This document shows positions 44,933 through 53,531 of a stretch of DNA of 64,000 nt, in pieces. Made by a program: the position numbers and the translations under genes. The stretch is from CAZRNB01 sp964601355 (lineage in GTDB: Bacteria > Planctomycetota > Phycisphaerae > Sedimentisphaerales > Anaerobacaceae): contig CAZRNB010000003.1 in the NCBI GenBank assembly GCA_964601355.1, forward strand, positions 1-64,000. Direction: 5' to 3'. The notes beneath the pieces were generated by a model. That model had not been told where the DNA came from and searched no databases. It was given only the letters and a program-made list of their open reading frames with translations. How positions within the stretch are numbered: position 1 is the stretch's first letter; every line of letters starts with the position of its first letter.

Positions 44933-47533
44933 TTACATGGGCTTGTCACTTAATGGCGCCGGACATGCTGTGCAGGCAGATGCCATATCACGGATGAGCA
45001 CACACGAATCATTTTCAGCAGCCCAGTTTAGAACTCCGTCAAACTCGTTTTCCGAACTCTTCGCTAATAAATAAACAGCTATCATACGAACAGGCCACCT
45101 GGGATGTTTTAGATTCTTTGCAACAACATTCATCAGCTCGGCATCTAACGGCAATGAAAGCATCTCAGCCATAGTATGGACATTAACTTCCCAATTGTCT
45201 TTGACAGTATTGAGGAGTAATCCCGAATCCTGCAACAACGCCGATTTCAGAAAACTCGGCATCCATTCGGCATACTTATATCTATAAAGCGTCCCTTGCC
45301 CGGTCATTGTATGCTGTTCTTTCAGAAGTCCGACAAACAGCTCCGCGATGCTGATTTTCCGGCTGGTCCGAGACGTTCTAATCGAGCTGAATAGATTTTG
45401 AAGGTAACTACTGCTCAGCTCGACTCCCGGCCTTCTCACCATAATTTTAACCGGCTTAATACAAAGCAGCCCACCAGGGATTGGGTCAAGATAAAGCGTG
45501 AACTCTAAATTTAAAGATGCCTGTGGGAAGCCAAGCAGCAACTGCCTGAGCTCTCCCGTCACAAGCCGTACAGGAGCAAGAAGGCTCTTGCCCGGCTCAA
45601 TAACCGGCGCAGAACCAATCTTAAGAGACACTAAGCTCGGCATATTCCTATTGAGGTCTCCACTAATAGTGACATCGATCCTGATATTGCCGTTGAATAA
45701 CCCATCGTTACTAATGACGATAGGCTCAGGAGAATTATTCATTATAGTAATTTGTCCCATCGGACTTAATTCACTGCCGTAGGAAAACTCGTTGCTGCCG
45801 GCACTAAACTGAACCGATATTATTTTATCAGGGCTCATAAACTCCGGAACGATCGCCTGGCCAAAACTATTTCTCAGCACGGAAAGGACATAATTAGGGT
45901 CAACAGGTGGACTGTACCGTTGGCCCTGCTGGGCCAAAAGCTCTTTTGCTCGTTCTGCTGCAAGCGAGGCGGGGTCTCGAGAAATAGCGGACTTTAGAGT
46001 CTCAATCGCAGCGTCTTTCTGCCCTTCTGCTAATTGAACCTGGGCCTGCACTAAATCTGAGATTTGATTACGCTCATAATTTTCAACAAGGGGCTTAGCC
46101 CATTCCATCTGCTGATTCATCATCAGCGCATAAGCCAGAAGGGCAGAGGCAAAAGCCGAACCGGAATCAGTTGAATATGCCTTGTTGGCCCAGTTTAAAG
46201 CTTTAGATGCGTCTTCTTTAGCAAAACAATAAAACCATGCAAACTGCTTGGCGTTAAGCTGTTGTGGGTAAATGTCGGTTTGAATCTCCGCTGCAGATTC
46301 ATTGGGTTCGGGACCCTGCTTAAGAAGCTGCTGGGCTTTTAGCTCGGCTGCCTGGAATATCCGCTCTGCCTCATCTTTGTCGCCTATTTTCGCTGCCGCT
46401 CTGCCGGCCAAAGCCTCGACGAGAATGTCGAACCGGCCGTTTCTACGAACGTACTCGGCAATTTGTACACAGTTGCCCCGGTTTTGTTCGCTATTGTAGC
46501 TGCTGATTATCCAGGGAAGGTAGATACTCGGAGGCAAAGATTCATCCGGATTGAGGAAGCTAAATAAATCAGCACAATATTTATAAGCTGCGGCAGCTAT
46601 GTCGTAAAGGTGTCCGCCATGAGCGGATTCGGCATACTGTGCAAAGGCCAGCGCCGCGTCGATATCCATAGGATTTTCACGCAGCATTAACCTAAGATGC
46701 TCAAAATATATTGCCGGACTGACCTTCTCAGGGGCAAGCTCAACCAGCTTTGTAAATGCCTGTTTATTATATTTGTTATTTAAGTAAGCTCTAACAAAAA
46801 GCGATTGAGCGGCAATAAAATCGGCTTTTTCCACCATTAACAGGCCCAGCAAAGTAGCTGCTTCGGAATCTAAAGCGGCATTCTTTCCCTCAAGCTCAGC
46901 CATAATTTGCTCCAGGATTTTCTCCCGCTGCTCACGAGTATCGCAGCGATCGAGCAGATATGTAATCGCCGATCTGGCCACATCGAGGTCAGCCTGCCCG
47001 CCGTACCACCCTGCGTTTTCTCTATCAAATCCTCCAGATACTTTGGGCAGGCGGGCCGATTTACTTACGTACTCAGCAAGCCAGCTATAAACTTGTTGAG
47101 AATTGTCTCGGTTTGAATTTTCACACGCAAGCCTTATCAATAATGACAGAATTCGTTCAGAATTAAGTGAGCTCCCCAGCGAGCCTGCAGGAGGATTAAG
47201 TCGAGATGAAGTGCCGGCCAGCTCCCGAGCGGCGGTTAAAAATACAATTGCCTGCTCGGCCTGCGGCGTAGTGACATTGTCAGAACCAATAAGAGCAGAG
47301 GCTATCTCGTAAAACCTATCAGCAACGGACTGCGACAAAAGAGGCTCAATCCGTTCCGCTTTGGTTAGCCTATCTGGACGGATGGGACTAACAGACCCTT
47401 GTGTGATTATTTCCCCGATCCGGGTCGATGTGAGCGGAACTTTAGACCGGCACAAACTCACATTTGATGTGCAGCATACAAGTGCCGATAATATCACTAA
47501 AAAAAACCTTCCTTTGAGCATCAAACTATCCAT
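44933..47533 (-). CDS. Large exported TPR-repeat protein
   Basis: 866 residues. N-terminal hydrophobic signal peptide (FFLVILSALVCCTSNVSLC), lipoprotein-like. Long TPR/Sel-like helical repeats from about 60 to 530 (LDSEAATLLGLLMVEKADFI, FASALLAYALMMNQQMEWAK, VQLAEGQKDAAIETLKSAIS), then a beta-rich part (540-720) and a C-terminal HEAT-like end (NLKHPRWPVRMIAVYLLAKS). Envelope or periplasmic scaffold; no catalytic motif seen. Confidence 0.65.
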   Translation of the reverse strand: MDSLMLKGRFFLVILSALVCCTSNVSLCRSKVPLTSTRIGEIITQGSVSPIRPDRLTKAERIEPLLSQSVADRFYEIASALIGSDNVTTPQAEQAIVFLTAARELAGTSSRLNPPAGSLGSSLNSERILSLLIRLACENSNRDNSQQVYSWLAEYVSKSARLPKVSGGFDRENAGWYGGQADLDVARSAITYLLDRCDTREQREKILEQIMAELEGKNAALDSEAATLLGLLMVEKADFIAAQSLFVRAYLNNKYNKQAFTKLVELAPEKVSPAIYFEHLRLMLRENPMDIDAALAFAQYAESAHGGHLYDIAAAAYKYCADLFSFLNPDESLPPSIYLPWIISSYNSEQNRGNCVQIAEYVRRNGRFDILVEALAGRAAAKIGDKDEAERIFQAAELKAQQLLKQGPEPNESAAEIQTDIYPQQLNAKQFAWFYCFAKEDASKALNWANKAYSTDSGSAFASALLAYALMMNQQMEWAKPLVENYERNQISDLVQAQVQLAEGQKDAAIETLKSAISRDPASLAAERAKELLAQQGQRYSPPVDPNYVLSVLRNSFGQAIVPEFMSPDKIISVQFSAGSNEFSYGSELSPMGQITIMNNSPEPIVISNDGLFNGNIRIDVTISGDLNRNMPSLVSLKIGSAPVIEPGKSLLAPVRLVTGELRQLLLGFPQASLNLEFTLYLDPIPGGLLCIKPVKIMVRRPGVELSSSYLQNLFSSIRTSRTSRKISIAELFVGLLKEQHTMTGQGTLYRYKYAEWMPSFLKSALLQDSGLLLNTVKDNWEVNVHTMAEMLSLPLDAELMNVVAKNLKHPRWPVRMIAVYLLAKSSENEFDGVLNWAAENDSCVLIRDMASACTACPAPLSDKPM

Positions 47534-47639
47534 ATTCAGGCCCGTAAAACGCTACTAACTTATTTCGGGTAATTATCTTAGCTGCTTTAGCGTAAAAATC
47601 CTTAAGAAAAAAAGCGGCTGAACACGCTGCATATTTAGA

Positions 47640-47770
47640 AAGTATCTCAAAATTGTCACCTCTTCGACAATGTCTTCGACTGAGCTCCCCTCGACAGGCT
47701 CGGAGCCTGAGCTTATCGACGGCAGCCGGATGTCCTCATGGCAGGCTCGCAGCGAGGTCGAAGGAAAAGT
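47640..47770. repeat. Palindromic dispersed repeat between two minus-strand genes
   Basis: cttcgactgagctcccctcg, acaggctcggagcctgagct (47694-47713), then ggcaggctcgcagcgaggtcgaagg. It is related to the cttcgacaagctcagg family at 21278-21320. Both-strand ORFs here (47573-47773, 47653-47898) are repeat translations. Confidence 0.6.
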
Positions 47771-47811
47771 CAAGGGAACGGATTTATTGCAGGGTTCACG
47801 AATACCCGGTT

Positions 47812-48108
47812 TCAGCTATCATCACTGGAGTATCTATCGGCAAAGATTTCGATACTTTCTGTGTAGTCAGACGACTCTTTGCTGGTGAACTTGTCTAACT
47901 GTTTTTGTGCCAAAAAGATTTTAAGTGCTGTAATACCACAGCCAACACCGGCTATGAAAAACACCATAGCGGCAAGAAATGCAAAAATCTTCGGTAAGAC
48001 TAAAATGACAGCTCCAAAGCCGATTAATAGCAGTCCCGTGAAAAAAATTACTGCCGCAAGGCCTCGGGATGCTTGTGATACCATATTTGTATAGAAGCGA
48101 AAGCTCAT
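47812..48108 (-). CDS. Small membrane protein, two TM helices
   Basis: 98 residues. Hydrophobic helices at about 18-40 (AVIFFTGLLLIGFGAVILVL) and 43-65 (FAFLAAMVFFIAGVGCGITA), then a charged cytoplasmic tail (SKESSDYTESIEIFADRYSS). No family recognised. Downstream of groEL with a terminator and repeats between. Confidence 0.6.
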   Translation of the reverse strand: MSFRFYTNMVSQASRGLAAVIFFTGLLLIGFGAVILVLPKIFAFLAAMVFFIAGVGCGITALKIFLAQKQLDKFTSKESSDYTESIEIFADRYSSDDS

Positions 48109-48152
48109 ATATGGCTTCTTGCTTACCTTTTGAACTTTTGCAGAATTTTAAC

Positions 48153-48195
48153 CGTCGCCCCTGCTCCTGTCTTCCGACAGGAAGACGCAGGGGCC
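48153..48195. repeat. Palindromic repeat copy 1 (37 bp, cctgtcttccgacagg core)
   Basis: ccgtcgcccctgctcctgtc-ttccgacaggaagacgcagggg at 48153-48194. Near-identical to the copy at 50513-50554. Outer cccctgc/gcagggg and inner cctgtc/gacagg inverted repeats. The pair brackets groES-groEL. Confidence 0.75.
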
Positions 48196-48261
48196 AAACA
48201 CTTTACAATAATTATCGGCAAAGGAATGTGTTTTACACAAATTCATTTCCAAAACAAAAAT

Positions 48262-48307
48262 AAAAAAATCGCCCCCATGTTTGCCTGTACAAACGGGCAT
48301 GAGGGCG
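48262..48307 (-). terminator. Intrinsic terminator of groES-groEL
   Basis: On the minus strand cgccctcatg pairs with catgggggcg, with inner gtttg/caaac pairs, followed by a run of seven T (48262-48268). A second inverted repeat, ccccc..ggggg with the AATATTTAGCCCC signature, lies at 48312-48366 between it and the groEL stop. Confidence 0.8.
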
Positions 48308-48377
48308 AGATTAAATATTTAGCCCCCAAATCCCCGCCTGCGCGAGGACAAGTTTATTTGGGGGTTTTTCTCCTATG

Positions 48378-50003
48378 TTAGTACATTCCGCCACCCCCAG
48401 GCGGCATCGCAGGAATCTCTTTCTTTTCGGGAATTTCGCTGACAATAGCATCAGTCGTAAGAAGCAGCGACGCAATTGATGCGCCATTCTGCAGCGCCAC
48501 CCTTTCAACCTTTGTCGGTACAATCACGCCGAATTTAATCATATCCCCGTATTCCTTCCGCAGAGCATCATAGCCGAAGTTCTTTTCTTTACTGTCCATG
48601 ACTTTCTGGGCCACGATTGAGCCGTCTAATCCGGCATTCTCAGCGATTTGTTTAATCGGTGCTACAATGGCTCTTCGAACTATATCGACACCAATCTTCT
48701 CATCGCCGGAAGCTTTGATTTTATCTAAGGCCGGCAGAGTTCTTAGCATGGCCACACCGCCGCCTGGCAGGATTCCCTCTTCCACCGCAGCTCTGCAGGC
48801 GTGCATCGCGTCTTCCACACGGGCCTTTTTCTCCTTCATCTCGGCTTCAGTGGCTGCCCCGACCTTAATAATCGCAACGCCGCCGGAGAGTTTCGCAAGA
48901 CGTTCCTGGAGCTTCTCTATGTCGTAATCGCTTGTGGAGCTCTCGATTTCCTTTTTAATCTGTTCGATTCTTCCCTTGATAGCATCGGTGCTACCTGCTC
49001 CCTCGATGATGGTGGTTGTATCCTTGTCGATTTTCACTTGTTTGGCTGAGCCAAGCTGCCGCAGCTCAATATTCTCCAATTCCAGCCCGAGGTCCTCAAA
49101 AATGGCCTCGCCGCCGGTCAGGACAGCGATGTCGCTGAGCATGGCTTTTCGCCTGTCGCCAAAACCGGGCGCCTTGACGGCGGCGCACTGCAGAACGCCG
49201 CGCAATTTATTGACTACAAGCGTCGCTAGCGCTTCTCCCTCGACATCCTCCGCAATAATCAGCAGAGGTTTGCCTTGTTTGGCAACTTTTTCAAGCAGCG
49301 GAATCATCGATTTTACCGAACTAATTTTTTTCTCGTTCACCAGGATATAAGGCTTATCCAGAACAACCGACATATTTTCCAGCTTGTTGATAAAATGCGG
49401 ACTGAGATAGCCCTTGTCGAACTGCATACCTTCGACCAGCTCGACTACTGTTTCCAGGGATTGCCCTTCTTCAACGGTAATGACGCCGTCTTTGCCGACT
49501 TTGTCCATTGCCTCGGCTAATTTCCCGCCGATTTCAAGGTCCTGGTTCGCTGAGCAGGTTGCAACCTGCTCGATCTGCTTGCTCGAGTCAACGGATATGC
49601 TCATTTTTTGCAGCTCTTCGATGATTTTTTCGACGGCCTGATTTATGCCGTTTTTAACCTGCATAGAATTAGCGCCGGCTGTGATATTTTTAAGGCCCTC
49701 GCTGAAGATGCTTTCAGCAAGGATTGTGGCCGTCGTTGTGCCGTCGCCGGCCACGGTGGACGTTTTAGAAGCCACTTCCTTTACCATTTGTGCGCCCATG
49801 TTCTCATAAGCATCTTCTAATTCGATCTCTTTGGCCACCGTGACGCCGTCCTTGGTGACGGTTGGTGAGCCGTATGATTTTTCCAGGATTACATTTCTGC
49901 CGCAGGGTCCGAGCGTAATCTTAACCGCTTTGGATAGTTTCTTCACACCCTCCAGAATATACCCGCGTGCATCAGTACCATAAGCTATTTTTTTAGCTGC
50001 CAT
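48378..50003 (-). CDS. groL: Chaperonin GroEL
   Basis: 541 residues. 60-kDa chaperonin forming the double ring that folds proteins with GroES and ATP. LGPCGRNVILEKSYGSPTVT (31-50), KDGVTVAKEIELED, VAGDGTTTATILAESIFSEG near 85, and ends GGGGMY where the usual tail is GGM. Downstream of groES with a 113-base gap that contains an inverted repeat. Confidence 0.97.
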   Translation of the reverse strand: MAAKKIAYGTDARGYILEGVKKLSKAVKITLGPCGRNVILEKSYGSPTVTKDGVTVAKEIELEDAYENMGAQMVKEVASKTSTVAGDGTTTATILAESIFSEGLKNITAGANSMQVKNGINQAVEKIIEELQKMSISVDSSKQIEQVATCSANQDLEIGGKLAEAMDKVGKDGVITVEEGQSLETVVELVEGMQFDKGYLSPHFINKLENMSVVLDKPYILVNEKKISSVKSMIPLLEKVAKQGKPLLIIAEDVEGEALATLVVNKLRGVLQCAAVKAPGFGDRRKAMLSDIAVLTGGEAIFEDLGLELENIELRQLGSAKQVKIDKDTTTIIEGAGSTDAIKGRIEQIKKEIESSTSDYDIEKLQERLAKLSGGVAIIKVGAATEAEMKEKKARVEDAMHACRAAVEEGILPGGGVAMLRTLPALDKIKASGDEKIGVDIVRRAIVAPIKQIAENAGLDGSIVAQKVMDSKEKNFGYDALRKEYGDMIKFGVIVPTKVERVALQNGASIASLLLTTDAIVSEIPEKKEIPAMPPGGGGMY

Positions 50004-50040
50004 TTTTTGCCTTCTCCTTTCAGGATATAATCAAAACGCT

Positions 50041-50115
50041 GTAATGAAATTTTCGATTTCCGATTGCCAATTGTCGATTTGAAATCGAAAATCGGAAATT
50101 GACATTCGGCAATCG
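50041..50115. repeat. Inverted repeat between groES and groEL
   Basis: aaattttcgatttccgattg-ccaattgtcgattt pairs with aaatcgaaaatcggaaattg (50081-50100); further cgattgcc/ggcaatcg pairs enclose it. AT-rich palindrome of the same general type as at 18696-18815. Could affect the groES/groEL transcript ratio as an internal hairpin. Confidence 0.6.
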
Positions 50116-50116
50116 C

Positions 50117-50407
50117 TTAGTTTTCAATCACTGCCATAATATCCGATTCATCCATAATCAGAAACTCTTTGCCTTCTATTTTTATTTCTGTACCGGCATA
50201 ACTTGTGAAAAGCACCAGGTCACTTTTTTTGACCTGCATTTCTTTTCGTGTCCCATCGTCGAGAATTTTACCTTCGCCGACGCTTATGATTTTTCCTTTT
50301 TGTGGTTTTTCCTTAGCGGTATCCGGCAGAACTATTCCGCCGGCTGTTTTGTTTTCCGCCTCGACGCGCTCGACAAGCACCTTATCTGCCAATGGCCGAA
50401 TCTTCAT
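50117..50407 (-). CDS. groES: Co-chaperonin GroES
   Basis: 96 residues, standard length. MKIRPLADKVLVERVEAENK at the start, mobile loop KTAGGIVLPDTAKEKPQKG (19-37), VGEGKI and FTSYAGTEIKIEGKEFLI. Caps GroEL. Start has aaggagtagata upstream (on the minus strand). Confidence 0.97.
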   Translation of the reverse strand: MKIRPLADKVLVERVEAENKTAGGIVLPDTAKEKPQKGKIISVGEGKILDDGTRKEMQVKKSDLVLFTSYAGTEIKIEGKEFLIMDESDIMAVIEN

Positions 50408-50512
50408 TTGTATCTACTCCTTTCCAAAAAAACTCTCGTGCTACGCAGCGCTTCGCAGAGTAGCAACTATGGTTTATTTTCGCGAATCAAATCATCAAAA
50501 TCAATAACAAAC

Positions 50513-50556
50513 CGTCACCCCTGCTCCTGTCTTCCGACAGGAAGACGCAGGGGCTA
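50513..50556. repeat. Palindromic repeat copy 2 (37 bp, cctgtcttccgacagg core)
   Basis: ccgtcacccctgctcctgtc-ttccgacaggaagacgcagggg, one-base different from the copy at 48153-48194. Lies between the groES start and the receiver-like gene. Confidence 0.75.
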
Positions 50557-50569
50557 AACGAAATCAAAT

Positions 50570-50983
50570 TCATTCCGCGAAAATATCGCTGTTATATTTC
50601 TTCAAAAATAACCTGTTTAAGACCTGCTGCAGGACAGCCAAATCCACTGGCTTATCAATCACACCAAAGACATTTAGCTGCAATGCTTTACCGAGAATAT
50701 CTTCATTTGTTGTGCTTGCCAGCAGGATGCACGGCAGCATCGGATAATCCATGCGAATAATCTTTATTGTCGCCAACCAGTTCGATTTTTCGCTGTCCAT
50801 ATCTACAATGGTGGTATGAATTCTCCTGTTGTGGATGATGTGGACGAAATCATGCGGGTCATCAGCCATGAGTAGATTTACACCTCTCGGCCTGAGAATA
50901 TCGCGCAGTACCTGCGGCCAAGCCCAGTTTGCACCACTGGTCAAAAGATTTATCTCTTCAAGTTTTGACAGGTTAGAAACCAT
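50570..50983 (-). CDS. Receiver-domain-like single-domain protein
   Basis: 137 residues. Fold pattern of a CheY-like receiver: VNLLMADDPHD, HTTIVDMDSEKSNWLATIKI with the Asp in TTIVDMD as likely acceptor, CILLASTT (Thr/Ser switch) and FGVIDKPVDLAVLQQVL with the conserved Lys-Pro. The first acidic pair seems incomplete (LLTSGANW), so phosphorylation is uncertain. No output domain. Upstream of groES, with a repeat between. Confidence 0.65.
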   Translation of the reverse strand: MVSNLSKLEEINLLTSGANWAWPQVLRDILRPRGVNLLMADDPHDFVHIIHNRRIHTTIVDMDSEKSNWLATIKIIRMDYPMLPCILLASTTNEDILGKALQLNVFGVIDKPVDLAVLQQVLNRLFLKKYNSDIFAE

Positions 50984-51151
50984 ATATATAAAACTTCCTA
51001 TTTTGTATGTGCAAATATCGTGCCAAGAGCCTTACATTAAGACGAGGTTTATATAACTGCTTATTATAATGGTAGTTATGCGGGGGAAATGAGTCCTCGC
51101 TTAGTATGGCAAAATTGCAGATGTGCCTGCTTATACTGTCAGGCTGGCAGT

Positions 51152-51610
51152 TTATTTAAGTTTTACTTCAAATGTTGTAAGATTATCGAGTATGTGTTTC
51201 AAATCTTGCTCAAATCGCTTGATCTCACCTGTTGAAAATCCCTCATAATATAATATAGTCATTTCCTGCGATGCTTCTACGTATTTGCTTTCCATATCTT
51301 TGTCTTTTTCTGTTCGGTATATAAGGATTTTTCGCCTGTCTTTTCGGCAATGCCGGCGTTTGAGATATCCCATCTCTTCGAGCCTGTCCAGCATACTGGT
51401 CAGGGTGGATTTCCCAAGCTGTGTTTTCTTCGCAAGCTCATTTATCGAAACGCCGTCTCTTTGCCAGAGCGCAAACATAATTCTGCCCTGGGCGGGATTA
51501 ATCTCGATTCCGTATTCTTTCAATCTACGGACAAAGATTCTCTCGCTGACCTGGCGGATTTTGGCCATCAGGAAACCTGCCTGTCGCTGTTGTTTCATTG
51601 TCTTGGCCAT
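51152..51610 (-). CDS. MarR-family transcription regulator
   Basis: 152 residues. Winged HTH: ISELAKK-like INELAKKTQLGKSTLTSMLD (about 54-73) then RLEEMGYLKRRHCRKDRRKI as wing. N- and C-terminal helices form the dimer interface. May regulate the accessory genes that lie upstream on the same strand; no operator assigned. Confidence 0.85.
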   Translation of the reverse strand: MAKTMKQQRQAGFLMAKIRQVSERIFVRRLKEYGIEINPAQGRIMFALWQRDGVSINELAKKTQLGKSTLTSMLDRLEEMGYLKRRHCRKDRRKILIYRTEKDKDMESKYVEASQEMTILYYEGFSTGEIKRFEQDLKHILDNLTTFEVKLK

Positions 51611-51642
51611 GTTTCTTTGGAATAAATCTTTTTAGTGCAGAG

Positions 51643-52062
51643 CTAATTGGCCATCTTGATGGCGGCCAGCCCCTTCATTATGCCAACATCCTGTTTCTTC
51701 CTCACCTCCAAACGAAAACCCCTGCCTTCAGCATAAATTTTTGCCTCGTTGATCGTCGTCAAAATATCCTTTGGCAGGTCACTTTGGCGTGCAGCTTCAG
51801 TCGCCTTTTGCCCGAATACGAACGCGCAGAGAAAGTAACGCTGGCACGGTATCAAATAAAAGATTGGTCGCTTCTTATCCTTCAGCCGCAGTGCCCAGCC
51901 GTAATTCTTGCCGCCGTAAACCCATTCTTGTATGACAGGCTCATACTCTTTGGTAGCATGGTCGGCCAAATCATCCCACAGTTTTTTGGTTTGTCCCAGG
52001 ACCTCTGCAAGGTCATTATCAGTAGGTTTTTTTGATTTGTCGTCTAAAATACTCAATGCCAT
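51643..52062 (-). CDS. DUF3788-family protein
   Basis: 139 residues from the ATG at 52062, chosen because aaggagg lies 6 bases upstream; a longer frame from 52122 would overlap the preceding gene. MALSILDDKSKKPTDNDLAE, then KLWDDLADHATKEYEPVIQE, WVYGGKNYGWALRLKDKKR and YCQ-like core match DUF3788, a small family often near GyrI/MarR-type genes and of unknown function. Confidence 0.75.
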   Translation of the reverse strand: MALSILDDKSKKPTDNDLAEVLGQTKKLWDDLADHATKEYEPVIQEWVYGGKNYGWALRLKDKKRPIFYLIPCQRYFLCAFVFGQKATEAARQSDLPKDILTTINEAKIYAEGRGFRLEVRKKQDVGIMKGLAAIKMAN

Positions 52063-52076
52063 CGGATTCCTCCTTG

Positions 52077-52586
52077 TCACCTTGGATTGGGAACGGAATA
52101 ATGACCGTGCAACACCTTCCACTGACCGTCCCGCAAGACATAAACAAGAGACACCGCAAAGGGACTGCTGAACGTTTGGCCGTCCGACAAAGTGACTGTC
52201 GATGTACCTTGAGCTATGAGTAAGGCAGTCTCCGGTGAGATGACAGTCACATAAGTCTGTTCATAGGTGCGCTTTAACTGGGAAATCCCTTCAAATCCTT
52301 TTTTGACAGCCTCATAAGCTTCCTGGCGGGTTTTAAACAATCGGCCATCCTGGATTATAAGCCCTTTGTCGAAATTCAGGATATAGCTAAAGAATTTTTC
52401 TACATCAAGATTATTGTCTGCGTGGGTCATCTCGATATGTGTTTTCAGTACAGCCTTTTCAATGGCCTGCTGTTGCACAAGGGGGACAGCGTTTTTATCA
52501 TTCTCCGAAAGGAGTCCTTCGGACTGAACCGCCCAAACTACTGAAACACAGGCCAATACAAGAATCGCCTTAAAAACATTAGACAT
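52077..52586 (-). CDS. Exported SnoaL/NTF2-like protein
   Basis: 169 residues from ATG 52586 (gaaaggagaaaaca upstream). Signal peptide VFKAILVLACVSVVWA. Then NTF2-like fold: ADNNLDVEKFFSYILNFDKG, FKTRQEAYEAVKKGFEGI and VLRDGQWKVLHGHYSVPNP. These cone-shaped domains bind small molecules or act as isomerases; substrate unknown. Followed 14 bases later by the DUF3788 gene. Confidence 0.7.
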   Translation of the reverse strand: MSNVFKAILVLACVSVVWAVQSEGLLSENDKNAVPLVQQQAIEKAVLKTHIEMTHADNNLDVEKFFSYILNFDKGLIIQDGRLFKTRQEAYEAVKKGFEGISQLKRTYEQTYVTVISPETALLIAQGTSTVTLSDGQTFSSPFAVSLVYVLRDGQWKVLHGHYSVPNPR

Positions 52587-52631
52587 TGTTTTCTCCTTTC
52601 TACAGTACAATTTTATGCTTTGATATATGAC

Positions 52632-53531
52632 TTATAATTTGAATTCAAACGGTCCATTCCGACACCAGCCTTTAGCTATTGAGGGTGTCAGTTTCATGAT
52701 TCCATATTCCGGTCCTTCCGGTCCGTTGGGATAGTACATAGTCCAGCCCTTTTGCCAGATTCGATTTTTAAGTTCCTGATTCGCGACAACTTCAATTTCT
52801 CCACCAAGCATCAGGCCAATGAATTGATTCGCATCGCAGAAATATACAGACACCTTAGGATTATTCTGTATACGTGTCATCTTCGGAGATTGCATACTGG
52901 TTGACAAATAAAGCACGAAATCATTGTCATCTTCTTCATGCAAATTAACCAATGAAGGATATTCCCTGGTATATCGCAGATTGTTCATGGCCGTGGTGTG
53001 TGGGAAGCCATCCGCATCGATCGTCGTCAACTGGCAGACTGGCGAGGTCGCCATCAGATCCAGACAGATCCCTCTTACATCTTGCTTCTTGCCTCTTTCT
53101 TCTTTCTCAACCGGACACGCCTGGATCTGGCGAGACCCGGGGATCAGGGTTCGCCAGGCGATCTGCCAGTCCTCGCCTTCCCTGACGAAGACCAGGATCT
53201 CATGCCCGTCGTCTGTGAAGGTCTTGCCCTGATAGTCCCAGGCGCAGTCGTACCGGCAGGTCACCACCGCGGTGTTGCCCCAGATGTCGATCTGCTCATC
53301 CGAGCCGTCGAGCCTGTGGAAGACCATCCGCGAGCAGGCGTCCTCATAGTATCGCAGGCATGTGGCCTTGCCCTCAGCGCGGCGGTCAAGCCCTGGCAGG
53401 ACCATGACCACGCGGTCATGGAAGAAGGGGCCGAGTCGGTCGAATCCCTTCCCCTCCTTGAAGGTTCGGTTGATGGTCTCGACGATCTGCCAGATCCGGT
53501 CTCTGGTTTGTTTCGTGCTTGTGTCGGTCAT
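52632..53531 (-). CDS. SnoaL-like domain fused to a PPOX-type flavin/pyridoxamine oxidase domain
   Basis: 299 residues from ATG 53531, which overlaps the nitroreductase stop (ATGA); a longer frame to 53669 lies over that gene. Residues 1-130 are SnoaL-like (INRTFKEGKGFDRLGPFFHD, then FVREGEDWQIAWRTLIPGSR). A charged linker KEERGKKQ follows, then a pyridoxamine-5'-phosphate-oxidase-like split barrel (FPHTTAMNNLRYTREYPSL, MQSPKMTRIQNNPKVSVYFC, LMLGGEIEVV). The domain is a clear paralogue of the 55704-56168 protein. The two domains differ in GC (about 64% against 37-48%). Confidence 0.8.
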   Translation of the reverse strand: MTDTSTKQTRDRIWQIVETINRTFKEGKGFDRLGPFFHDRVVMVLPGLDRRAEGKATCLRYYEDACSRMVFHRLDGSDEQIDIWGNTAVVTCRYDCAWDYQGKTFTDDGHEILVFVREGEDWQIAWRTLIPGSRQIQACPVEKEERGKKQDVRGICLDLMATSPVCQLTTIDADGFPHTTAMNNLRYTREYPSLVNLHEEDDNDFVLYLSTSMQSPKMTRIQNNPKVSVYFCDANQFIGLMLGGEIEVVANQELKNRIWQKGWTMYYPNGPEGPEYGIMKLTPSIAKGWCRNGPFEFKL

